From Bdellovibrio sp. qaytius (lineage in GTDB: Bacteria > Bdellovibrionota > Bdellovibrionia > Bdellovibrionales > Bdellovibrionaceae): a stretch of DNA of 64,000 nucleotides. The translations under genes and the position numbers were made by a program. Shown here piece by piece: positions 1-7,259 of the stretch. Positions within the stretch are counted from its first letter, which is position 1; each line of letters begins with the position of its first letter. The stretch spans positions 1,448,001 to 1,512,000 of the forward strand of contig CP025734.1 in the NCBI GenBank assembly GCA_004011035.1, written 5' to 3'. Below the pieces are notes generated by a model. That model was not told the DNA's origin and did no database searches. It saw only the letters and a list, made by a program, of their open reading frames with translations.

Positions 1-4
1 TTAA

Positions 5-877
5 ATGACATCAGAAAAAAATCTCAAATTTAATGTTCCCGGAAAAACTTTTTTAGTCGGTGAGTACGCAGTGCTTGCCGGTGGTTCTTGTTTAGGGCTT
101 GGCACAAACCCAAGCTTTTCAATTTTGCCGGTAGTGAATGGTCAAACTTTTCATCCTGAAAGCCCGGCGGGTCTTTATCTTCATAAAAAAAGTATAGAAA
201 ATTTCACACATGAATTTATCAATCCTTATGGGGTTGGTGGTTTTGGCGCAAGTACGGCCGAATTTATTTTTAGTTATTATTCAAATCCTCATGCCGTTAA
301 AAATCTTCATGAAGCCTTTGAGACTTATTTAGGTTTATTTACTGACCGCAAAGAGCAAAAACCAAGCGGAGCTGATTTACTCACTCAACTTGTAGGTGGA
401 ATAAGTCATATTGATTTAGCAAAACAATTGCCGGTGGTAGAAAAGCTGAATTGGAATTTTACAGACCTTGAGTTTTTAATTTATTCGACAGGCCTAAAAG
501 TTAAAACTCATGAGCACTTAGCAAGTCTTGATCGAAATCTTTGCCATCAATTAGTTAAGCCAAGTGCTGAGGTTGTCGCTGCTTTTAAATCAGAAGACAG
601 TCGCACCTTTACCCAGGCCTTATCTGCTTGGAGCGATAAACTTGAGCAAATGGGCCTTGCCGCAAAGCCCGTGACAGAGCTTAAGAGGTATATAGAACAA
701 CAAATTCCTGGTGTTCTGGTTAAACCATGTGGGGCTTTAGGGGCTGATGTGGTTGTGATCCTGTGCTCAAAACTAGCAAAAAAGCACGTTTTAGAGCAGA
801 TCGAGTTACTAAATATAAAGGGGTTAAATTTCCAAGCAGATTCACAGCAATTAACAAATGGCCCTTTGTCAATTTAA
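5..877 (+). CDS. GHMP kinase, probable phosphomevalonate kinase
   Basis: This 290-aa GHMP-superfamily kinase most likely phosphorylates mevalonate 5-phosphate to the diphosphate in the cytoplasm. The N-terminal GKTFLVGEYAVLAGG resembles the phosphomevalonate kinase start. A glycine-rich ATP loop (GGFGAST, about residue 77) and a KPSGADLL segment follow. The C-terminal glycine motif is present in altered form (CGALGAD, about residue 244). An in-frame TAA at 2-4 directly precedes the ATG, so the gene is complete despite sitting at the window edge. It heads an operon with mvaD and mevalonate kinase, which makes the assignment much firmer than the sequence alone. The exact phosphate acceptor is inferred by elimination, since the third gene looks like mevalonate kinase. 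Confidence 0.8.
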   Translation: MTSEKNLKFNVPGKTFLVGEYAVLAGGSCLGLGTNPSFSILPVVNGQTFHPESPAGLYLHKKSIENFTHEFINPYGVGGFGASTAEFIFSYYSNPHAVKNLHEAFETYLGLFTDRKEQKPSGADLLTQLVGGISHIDLAKQLPVVEKLNWNFTDLEFLIYSTGLKVKTHEHLASLDRNLCHQLVKPSAEVVAAFKSEDSRTFTQALSAWSDKLEQMGLAAKPVTELKRYIEQQIPGVLVKPCGALGADVVVILCSKLAKKHVLEQIELLNIKGLNFQADSQQLTNGPLSI

Positions 878-901
878 CTAGCTTTTGCTATTTTCTATTA
901 A

Positions 902-1909
902 ATGTCGAACCTACATATGAACTCTCAAATATCATCAAACATTTGGTTTGAAGCCAGTGCGCCTTCTAATATCGCGCTAATTAAATATATGGGAAAAACC
1001 GATACCGTAAATAATCGTCCCACAAATTCTTCGTTATCATGGACGTTAAATAATTTACGCACATTTGTTCGTATCAAACAAAACGGTGAACTGACATCTG
1101 ATCAATGGAGCGCTCTTAAACGTAATGATTTACGTCCGATTGAATTGTCTGAAAAGGGCAAAAAAAAATTCTTAGATTTTTTTGCAAAACTTAAAACTGA
1201 ATTTAAACTAACTGGCTTTTTTGAAATAGAATCGGCTAATAATTTTCCGTCAGATTGTGGTCTTGCTAGCTCTGCTAGTAGTTTTGCAGCGCTAACAATG
1301 GTGGCCCATCAATACGCCGGTGGCACTTATTTACCAAAAGAATTAGCGCGCATTTCGCAAAAAGGTTCTGGTTCATCTTGTCGTTCGTTTTTTTCGCCGT
1401 GGTCGTTATGGCATGAACAAGGTGCTGAAGAAATTCAGATGCCGATTAAAGAATTAAAACACATGGTTATTCTTTGCGACGAATCGGTTAAGGCCGTTTC
1501 ATCAAGCCAAGCGCATGTTCAAGTTTTAACTTCTGATTTATTTAAAGGCCGTCCCGAGCGCGCAGCGGATCGTTTGCAAAAACTGATTACAGCACTTCGT
1601 AAGCCTGAAACTGAATGGAAAAATATCTTTCAAATCTGTTGGAATGAATTTTGGGATATGCACACGCTATTTCATACTTCGAGCCCAGCGTTTATGTATT
1701 TAAATGGCGATGGTTTTTCAGTGCTCGCGCAAATTTTAGAGATGTGGCAAAAAGAGGGCGATGGCCCTATTGTGACAATGGATGCGGGCAGCAATATTCA
1801 TTTATTGTTTAGAACAAATCAGCCAGACAGTTACACAAAATATTTAAATCACTTTAATCAAAAATTTAACATCTGGACCGATGACGGTTACCAAAACCGT
1901 AAAGACTAA
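902..1909 (+). CDS. mvaD: Diphosphomevalonate decarboxylase
   Basis: This enzyme converts mevalonate 5-diphosphate to isopentenyl diphosphate with ATP use and CO2 release. The 335-aa protein carries the family motifs in order: SNIALIKYMGK (about residues 22-32), PTNSSLSWTL (about 40), the ATP-binding GLASSASSFAAL (about 120), GSGSSCRS with the catalytic-site Arg (about 155) and MDAGSNIH with the catalytic Asp (about 293). The length is normal for the family. No clear ribosome-binding site precedes the ATG at 902, and a second in-frame ATG lies at 917. The gene follows the phosphomevalonate kinase by 24 nt and precedes mevalonate kinase by 2 nt, so the three are surely co-transcribed. Confidence 0.93.
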   Translation: MSNLHMNSQISSNIWFEASAPSNIALIKYMGKTDTVNNRPTNSSLSWTLNNLRTFVRIKQNGELTSDQWSALKRNDLRPIELSEKGKKKFLDFFAKLKTEFKLTGFFEIESANNFPSDCGLASSASSFAALTMVAHQYAGGTYLPKELARISQKGSGSSCRSFFSPWSLWHEQGAEEIQMPIKELKHMVILCDESVKAVSSSQAHVQVLTSDLFKGRPERAADRLQKLITALRKPETEWKNIFQICWNEFWDMHTLFHTSSPAFMYLNGDGFSVLAQILEMWQKEGDGPIVTMDAGSNIHLLFRTNQPDSYTKYLNHFNQKFNIWTDDGYQNRKD

Positions 1910-1911
1910 TC

Positions 1912-2817
1912 ATGGTTGAAAGCTTAGAAACACAAAAATCTGATTGGACAGTACAAGTTCCCGGAAAATGGATCTTAGCCGGCGAACACGCTGTGCTTCG
2001 CGGAAGCCAGGCGATTGTGTTTCCGTTAAAATCAAGATTCTTAAGTTTAAGTTATTTTAAAAAAGATTCTGAATTTACAATTTCGATCGCGGGCCTTTGT
2101 GCTTCTGATTTAGAGATGATCATTTGGTCGGTCGTAGAACGTGCTTTAGGTGAGTTATCATTAAAGCGCACAGATCTTAAGGGTGATCTAAAAATCTATT
2201 CGCATATTCAATTTGGCGCCGGCATGGGAGCCTCTGCAACTTTGGCTGTGGGTTTAACTTTGTTTTTTCAACACTTAGGTGTTTTGAAAACTGATCCATT
2301 TTTATTTGCTAAAAAAATTGAAGACTTGTTTCATGGTGAAAGCAGTGGGGTCGATGTGGCCGTGGCTTTACACCAAAAGCCCATGATTTTTGAAAAAAAT
2401 AAAGAAAATGTATTTTTTGATTTAAACAAACTTCCGCTTCTTTATTTGTCTTATACAGGCCAACGTGGCGTAACTAAAGACTGTGTAAATAAAGTTAAAG
2501 ATTTGATCAGCGAAAAACCAGAGCAAGCTCAAGTCATCGATGAACGTATGAAAAAAGTTGTACAGAATTTTATTTCGGCGCACTTTGAGTGGACTGAACA
2601 AGAGTGGATTGATCATTTGAATTTAGCCCAAAGTTGTTTTGAAAGTTGGGATTTGGTTCCAACTATCGTTGAACAACATATGACAAAACTAAAAAAAGCT
2701 GGCGCACTAGCGTGTAAACTTACAGGCTCTGGCAGTGGCGGCTATGTTCTTAGTTTATGGAAGCAAAAACCCTCTGAACCAGAATTAAGCGCAGAATTAA
2801 TTCCCGTATTTATTTAA
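1912..2817 (+). CDS. mvk: Mevalonate kinase (GHMP family)
   Basis: This is probably the ATP:mevalonate 5-phosphotransferase that starts the three-step route to isopentenyl diphosphate. The 301-aa protein has VPGKWILAGEHAVLRG at the N-terminus, the GHMP loop GAGMGASATL (about residues 101-110), the mevalonate-kinase-type HGESSGVDVAV containing the catalytic Asp (about 143), and the C-terminal LTGSGSGG motif (about 265). It starts 2 nt after mvaD, and its stop overlaps the next ATG (TAATG), so expression is probably translationally coupled. HMG-CoA synthase and reductase are not in this window and must lie elsewhere if the pathway is complete. Confidence 0.88.
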   Translation: MVESLETQKSDWTVQVPGKWILAGEHAVLRGSQAIVFPLKSRFLSLSYFKKDSEFTISIAGLCASDLEMIIWSVVERALGELSLKRTDLKGDLKIYSHIQFGAGMGASATLAVGLTLFFQHLGVLKTDPFLFAKKIEDLFHGESSGVDVAVALHQKPMIFEKNKENVFFDLNKLPLLYLSYTGQRGVTKDCVNKVKDLISEKPEQAQVIDERMKKVVQNFISAHFEWTEQEWIDHLNLAQSCFESWDLVPTIVEQHMTKLKKAGALACKLTGSGSGGYVLSLWKQKPSEPELSAELIPVFI

Positions 2818-3524
2818 TGGATCATAAGATGAAAAAATTAGTAATTATTCCGACATATAATGAAATCGAAAACATACAAGCCTTGTTGCCAATTCTTATG
2901 AAGCTTGAGCAAAAGTTTGATGTGCTTGTTGTTGATGACAGTTCGCCAGATGGAACTGCAAAATTTGTTCAAGAGTTCTCAAAAACTGAACCTCGAGTGC
3001 ATGTTCTAGTGCGCGCGGCCAAACAAGGTTTGGGTAAAGCATATCTAGCCGGTTTTGATTGGGGTTTGAAAAATAATTATGATGTTTTAACTGAAATGGA
3101 TGCTGATTTTTCACATGCACCTAAACATCTTAACGAAATATTAAGTCTAATTGATAGCCATAATGTCGTCATTGGTTCACGTTATGTTCCCGGTGGAGGA
3201 ACTGTGAATTGGGGATTAATTCGTAAAATTATTTCTCGTGGTGGCAGTTTGTATTCACGCCTTATCTTAGGGTATCCGCTGCGTGATTGGACAGGTGGTT
3301 TTAACTGCTGGCGCCGTGAAGTTTTAGAAAAAATTAACTTAAGCACTATTCAATCTAACGGTTATTCATTTCAAATTGAATTAAAGTACAAAGCTTTAAA
3401 AAACGGGTATGAAATTTTTGAATCACCAATCACTTTTGAAGATCGTCGTGTAGGGCAAAGTAAAATGTCATTGAAGATCGTTCTAGAAGCTTTTTATAAA
3501 GTTTGGTTAATTAAAGGTTACTAA
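2817..3524 (+). CDS. Polyprenyl-phosphate mannose synthase-type GT2 glycosyltransferase
   Basis: This 235-aa family-2 glycosyltransferase of the DPM1/Ppm1 type is expected to transfer a hexose from an NDP/GDP-sugar to a polyprenyl phosphate at the inner face of the membrane. It shows the N-terminal IIPTYNEIENI, VVDDSSPDGT (about residues 36-45), and the metal-binding MDADFSHAP (about 92-100). A late QSKM segment is typical of the family. No C-terminal membrane domain is present, so it is the short soluble form. The ATG at 2817 overlaps the mvk stop. An ATG at 2829 with GGAT 7 nt upstream is an alternative start. Pairing with the mevalonate operon links isoprenoid supply to lipid-linked sugar supply, but the sugar itself is not determined. 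Confidence 0.85.
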   Translation: MDHKMKKLVIIPTYNEIENIQALLPILMKLEQKFDVLVVDDSSPDGTAKFVQEFSKTEPRVHVLVRAAKQGLGKAYLAGFDWGLKNNYDVLTEMDADFSHAPKHLNEILSLIDSHNVVIGSRYVPGGGTVNWGLIRKIISRGGSLYSRLILGYPLRDWTGGFNCWRREVLEKINLSTIQSNGYSFQIELKYKALKNGYEIFESPITFEDRRVGQSKMSLKIVLEAFYKVWLIKGY

Positions 3525-3530
3525 ATAGCT

Positions 3531-4532
3531 TTAGGTATTTTTTTTAGCGCCAAATAGAACAGTCGCTCGGCGCTGTAAATAACGAACTAAATTTCTAATC
3601 ACACGAACACCCCAGATAGTGTCGTGTTTGCGCGTAACTCTGTGGCCCCAGTTTTTTGAATTTGGCATAAGCCAATAAAAAAACGGTAGAAATACCCGAC
3701 GTGGAAACCAGCGTTTAAAATAATAAAAAAATTCGGCATCAAAACTAGCGGGTACCCACAATGGCGGGCGCTCAGTGCGAATCACATTATAAGTTAATTC
3801 AGCAATGGATTGCGGAGTTGAAAGACTGCGATTTTTTAAGCTCGCCACAAACGGAATCATACTTGTGTACATGTCTTCGTAAGGATGTTCTTGATTAGGT
3901 TTTGTGTCAGAAAATTTAATGCGCGAGTGTTTAGCTGAATGAATAAATCCTGGTTGCACTAAGGCTACATCAATCCCGAACGGGCGAAGTTCGTACCACA
4001 GAGACTCCATAGCGCCTTCAAGAGCAAACTTTGAGGCTGAGTACGAAGACATTGTCGGAAACGCTAAGAGGCCACTGACTGACGAAATATTGATGATTTT
4101 GCCTTTGCCATTTTTTCGCATTTTTGGAAGTAGCGTTCGTATTAAACTGACCGGACCCAGATAATTTTTTTGCATATGTAGTAAGTCGTCTTCATCTCTA
4201 GTTTCTTCTAACGATGAACGATAACAGATATCAGAGGTGTTAATGTAAATATCAACGCGGCCCCAGCGCTCAAAGATTTTCTCTACGGCTTTGCTGCGAC
4301 TTTCTTCGTCGACAATATCAAGGGGCATAATCCAAACATGATCGTTTTCAGGAATTTGAAGTATTAAAGTGGCGGTGTCTCGCGCCGTAACAACAACACG
4401 ATATTCAGGGTGTGAGGATAATAGTTTTGCTGTAGCAACTCCAACTTCAGAGCTGCCGCCTGTGAGCAAGATAACAGGTTTATAATCTTGCGTCGGTGAT
4501 GCAAACTTATACCAATAGATGTACTTATACAT
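3531..4532 (-). CDS. Short-chain dehydrogenase/reductase
   Basis: This classical SDR oxidoreductase has 333 aa. A Rossmann TGGSSEVG cofactor loop lies near residue 25, NISSVSG contributes the catalytic Ser, and YSASK places Tyr164 and Lys168 as the catalytic pair. The C-terminal region of about 90 residues after the core is longer than in minimal SDRs and is rich in aromatic and basic residues (FFYYFKRWFPRR), suggesting membrane contact. The substrate cannot be read from the sequence. It is convergent with the GT2 gene, only 6 nt apart, and lies upstream of nothing obviously related. A GGAG lies about 15 nt before the ATG, too far to be a convincing ribosome-binding site. Confidence 0.85.
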   Translation of the reverse strand: MYKYIYWYKFASPTQDYKPVILLTGGSSEVGVATAKLLSSHPEYRVVVTARDTATLILQIPENDHVWIMPLDIVDEESRSKAVEKIFERWGRVDIYINTSDICYRSSLEETRDEDDLLHMQKNYLGPVSLIRTLLPKMRKNGKGKIINISSVSGLLAFPTMSSYSASKFALEGAMESLWYELRPFGIDVALVQPGFIHSAKHSRIKFSDTKPNQEHPYEDMYTSMIPFVASLKNRSLSTPQSIAELTYNVIRTERPPLWVPASFDAEFFYYFKRWFPRRVFLPFFYWLMPNSKNWGHRVTRKHDTIWGVRVIRNLVRYLQRRATVLFGAKKNT

Positions 4533-4559
4533 TTCTTGATCAGTTTACTCCTCTAAGAG

Positions 4560-5321
4560 TTATTGTCGATGTTTTTTAATTTCCCAAAATGAAATGGCTG
4601 CCGAAACACTAGCATTAAGCGATTCAATGCTATGGGTCGGGATATTCACAAATTTCATTTTTTGTAACTGTTCCGCTTCGAGACGTAGGCCAGGACCTTC
4701 TTCGCCAAGCCATAGGCGAAAATCTTTGGGCCATTTTTGTGTTGCGATATCTGCGCCTTCTAATTCTAACGCGAAGTTTTCGCCTGTTATTGAAAGCTTA
4801 TGAGTAGGTAGCCCTGCTGTGAAGAATTCAGCTTTTAATACTGCGCCTGCACTTGCCTTCACCGAGTGTGGTAAGAACGGATGGCAGGCTTCTTGGGTCA
4901 ATATAATTTTGTTGATACCAAAACCAACCGCCGAGCGAGCCAACGCACCTAAATTTCGTGGATCACCGATAGGTAAAACAACTTCAATGCCTTCGGGTTT
5001 TCTCTTAAGATCAAGCACTGGAAAATCATCAGCTTCTAAAACAAAAAGAGGATAGTGCGTACCTAACACATCTAACTCGTTAAAAAGCTCTTGGTTAAGC
5101 GTGATCGTGTTAAAGGGAAATTTAGCCGTGTATTTGTCAGAGCAAACAACTAAGTGAACCTTAAAAGATTTGTTCTTTGATTTTGTGAATTCTTTGATAA
5201 GCTTATCGCCCATTAAGAAAAATAATTTGTGCTCTTTGATGCCCTTTGCCGAAAGTAATAGGCGTAGTTTTTTAAACAGAGGGTTGTCTTTAGATGTGAT
5301 TGTTTGTTCTTTGTTTTTCAT
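4560..5321 (-). CDS. TrmH/SpoU-family RNA 2'-O-methyltransferase
   Basis: This 253-aa cytoplasmic SPOUT methyltransferase transfers a methyl group from S-adenosylmethionine to a ribose 2'-OH in tRNA or rRNA. The knotted SAM-binding motifs are visible: GDPRNLGALARSA with the conserved Asn/Arg (motif 1), LWLGEEGPGL (motif 2) and PTHSIESLNASVSAAI (motif 3). The N-terminal third (SKDNPLFKKLRLL) resembles the substrate-binding domain of TsnR/RlmB-like members. The target nucleotide is unknown. It lies 11 nt downstream of rsmG on the same strand, so the two form a small RNA-modification operon. AAGG lies 9 nt before the ATG. Confidence 0.88.
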   Translation of the reverse strand: MKNKEQTITSKDNPLFKKLRLLLSAKGIKEHKLFFLMGDKLIKEFTKSKNKSFKVHLVVCSDKYTAKFPFNTITLNQELFNELDVLGTHYPLFVLEADDFPVLDLKRKPEGIEVVLPIGDPRNLGALARSAVGFGINKIILTQEACHPFLPHSVKASAGAVLKAEFFTAGLPTHKLSITGENFALELEGADIATQKWPKDFRLWLGEEGPGLRLEAEQLQKMKFVNIPTHSIESLNASVSAAISFWEIKKHRQ

Positions 5322-5332
5322 CGCTTGCGGCC

Positions 5333-6148
5333 TTAAAAAGAATCGTTCAGAAGAATATCGTTATCTTCTTCTTCAGGAAGTGGAGCATTTTTGATTTTTT
5401 TGAAAATAACTAAACGTCTGTGATTTTCAGTTTTTGGAAGGTCGTATTTGATATCGGCTTTGAGTTCAAAGAACTCTGACATATTTTTTACGGCGGCTTC
5501 GATCTCAGGATCAACACCAGGGCCCTTCATGAAATACACTTCTCCGCCTTCTTGAAGACAGCTCATCGTGTTGCGAAGAGTGTTTGTGATATCTTCGACA
5601 GCGCGAGTGATAACGCCGTTTACGGGATACACGAAGTGTTCGTTAATGTTTCTGCCGATGATGTCTAAATTTTCTAATTTTAAATCTTCACGCACTTCTT
5701 TTAAAAACTCGACGCGCTTTTGAACGCCTTCGCCTAAAAGAATTTTTTCTTTTGGAAATCTAATTTTTAACGGAATACCTGGAAAACCCGGGCCTGTGCC
5801 CACATCGATTAACGGAAATTTTAATTCAGTCAGTTCAGTTAAGATCATGCAGTCGATGAAATGTTTAATCGCGACATCTCTTAAGTTTAAAAGGCGTGTG
5901 AAATTACGGTTTTCTTGGTTTTTCATCAGAAGTTCGTAGAAGCGAGCTAGCTGCATACGTTCTTCGTGGCTGCATTTAAAATCGTGATTGCGAAAAATAT
6001 CTAACATACGATCGTTGGCTTCTTGGGCATTAAAGATCTGGTCAGGCTTTTTATGCTTACCTTTAAGATCTTCATGTGAAGTCTTGGCCATTTTTGATGC
6101 ATTACGAGCCTTGTAAGGGCTGTAGTTTTCCTTATTTTTGTGCGCCAC
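5333..6148 (-). CDS. rsmG: 16S rRNA (guanine-N7) methyltransferase RsmG
   Basis: RsmG (GidB) methylates N7 of the 16S rRNA guanosine equivalent to E. coli G527, using S-adenosylmethionine. The class I methyltransferase core shows LIDVGTGPGFPGIPLKI, followed by KRVEFLKEV and GVITRAVED, all typical of RsmG. I place the start at a GTG at 6148 because AAAGGA lies 6 nt upstream. That gives 271 aa. The open frame extends upstream to an ATG at 6238, but that would overlap pheS and has no ribosome-binding site. An internal ATG at 6091 is another option. The N-terminus carries a basic Lys/Asn-rich extension compared with the roughly 207-aa E. coli protein. It is divergent from pheS. Confidence 0.92.
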   Translation of the reverse strand: MAHKNKENYSPYKARNASKMAKTSHEDLKGKHKKPDQIFNAQEANDRMLDIFRNHDFKCSHEERMQLARFYELLMKNQENRNFTRLLNLRDVAIKHFIDCMILTELTELKFPLIDVGTGPGFPGIPLKIRFPKEKILLGEGVQKRVEFLKEVREDLKLENLDIIGRNINEHFVYPVNGVITRAVEDITNTLRNTMSCLQEGGEVYFMKGPGVDPEIEAAVKNMSEFFELKADIKYDLPKTENHRRLVIFKKIKNAPLPEEEDNDILLNDSF

Positions 6149-6191
6149 GATATTTCCTTTAAGGCATTGTTCATAGCACGGGGCTAAATGC

Positions 6192-6220
6192 TTGAAAAGA
6201 CTTAAATTCTTTAGAATAAT
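6192..6220 (+). promoter_or_regulatory. Sigma70-type promoter of pheS
   Basis: TTGAAA at 6192-6197 and AATAAT at 6215-6220 are separated by 17 nt, each one base from consensus. The -10 box ends only 6 nt before the pheS ATG at 6227, so the transcript would start at or next to the start codon. No usable ribosome-binding site lies in between (AGGG at 6221-6224 is 2 nt from the ATG). Confidence 0.55.
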
Positions 6221-6226
6221 AGGGCC

Positions 6227-7258
6227 ATGGTAAACCAAGCTTTAATCGATATAAAACAAAACGCCCTAAAAGATTTTCACGCAGCCAAAAACTCACAGGA
6301 GCTTTATCAGTTTAAAGTTCAGTATTTGGGTAAAACCGGTGCTTTAACTGAAGCTATGAAATTAATGGCCACTCTGCCAAAAGAGGAAAAACCACTTTTT
6401 GGTAAACAAGTGAACGAAGTTAAAGCTGAGCTTGAAACGGCCTATACAGGAGTAGAAACTCAACTTCAGCGCGCTGAAATCGAAGCTAAAATGCTGAATG
6501 AAAAACTAGATTTATCATTATCAGTAAATGCCCATGAGATGGGTCGCGAACATCCTATTTACAAAGTAACCCATGAGATTTTCACGATCATGGCTCGTCT
6601 TGGTTATTCTTTACGTACGGGTCCGTTGATCGAAAAAGATTATTACAATTTTGAAGCCTTAAATATTCCGCCAGATCATCCAGCGCGTGATATGCAAGAT
6701 ACTTTCTTCGTTGATGATACGCACGTTTTACGTACGCACACATCTCCGATTCAAATTCACTCTCTTGAAAATGAAAAACCACCATTACGCGTGATCGGTA
6801 CAGGGCCTGTGTTTCGTGTGGATAGCGATATTTCGCATTTACCGAACTTTCATCAAATTGAAGGTATGTGTATTGATTCTAAAATTTCAATGGCTGATCT
6901 TAAAGGCACGATTTCATTTTTCGTTCGTGAATTTTTTGGTCCGGGTTTGAAAACTCGTTTTCGTCCAAGCTTTTTTCCATTCACAGAACCTTCAGCTGAA
7001 GTTGATTGCTCGTGCCCGATTTGCAAAAGCAAAGGTTGTTCTTTGTGTAAACAAACGGGTTGGATTGAAATCGGCGGTTGCGGTTTGATTAATCCAAAAG
7101 TATTTGAAAATGCAAAAGTGCCTTACCCTGAGTGGCAAGGTTTTGCTTTCGGTTTTGGTGTTGAACGTATGGCGATTATTAAATACGGCGTAGATGATAT
7201 TCGTCACTTTCCGAAAAATGATGTCCGCTTCTTAAAACAGTTCACGGCGGGAGTTTAA
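6227..7258 (+). CDS. pheS: Phenylalanine--tRNA ligase alpha subunit
   Basis: This is the catalytic alpha subunit of the alpha2-beta2 phenylalanyl-tRNA synthetase, which charges tRNA-Phe in the cytoplasm. The 343-aa protein has an N-terminal coiled-coil region (about residues 1-90) that would contact the tRNA. The class II catalytic core follows, with motif 2 around [27 protein letters not shown] (read as two segments) and motif 3 around [19 protein letters not shown] near the C-terminus. The length is normal. A predicted promoter ends 6 nt before the ATG. It is followed after 1 nt by pheT, then by ihfA and a MerR-type gene, an order known from many proteobacteria. Confidence 0.97.
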   Translation: MVNQALIDIKQNALKDFHAAKNSQELYQFKVQYLGKTGALTEAMKLMATLPKEEKPLFGKQVNEVKAELETAYTGVETQLQRAEIEAKMLNEKLDLSLSVNAHEMGREHPIYKVTHEIFTIMARLGYSLRTGPLIEKDYYNFEALNIPPDHPARDMQDTFFVDDTHVLRTHTSPIQIHSLENEKPPLRVIGTGPVFRVDSDISHLPNFHQIEGMCIDSKISMADLKGTISFFVREFFGPGLKTRFRPSFFPFTEPSAEVDCSCPICKSKGCSLCKQTGWIEIGGCGLINPKVFENAKVPYPEWQGFAFGFGVERMAIIKYGVDDIRHFPKNDVRFLKQFTAGV

Positions 7259-7259
7259 C

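Noticed and set aside
961-993. Met in place of Trp in the mvaD motif SNIALIKYMGK
   Set aside because: Looked like a lost conserved residue compared with yeast, but Met at this place is, as I recall, also found in other bacterial enzymes. The rest of the active site is intact.
6149-6238. rsmG starting at ATG 6238
   Set aside because: That start would overlap pheS and its promoter and lacks a ribosome-binding site. GTG 6148 with AAAGGA is better.
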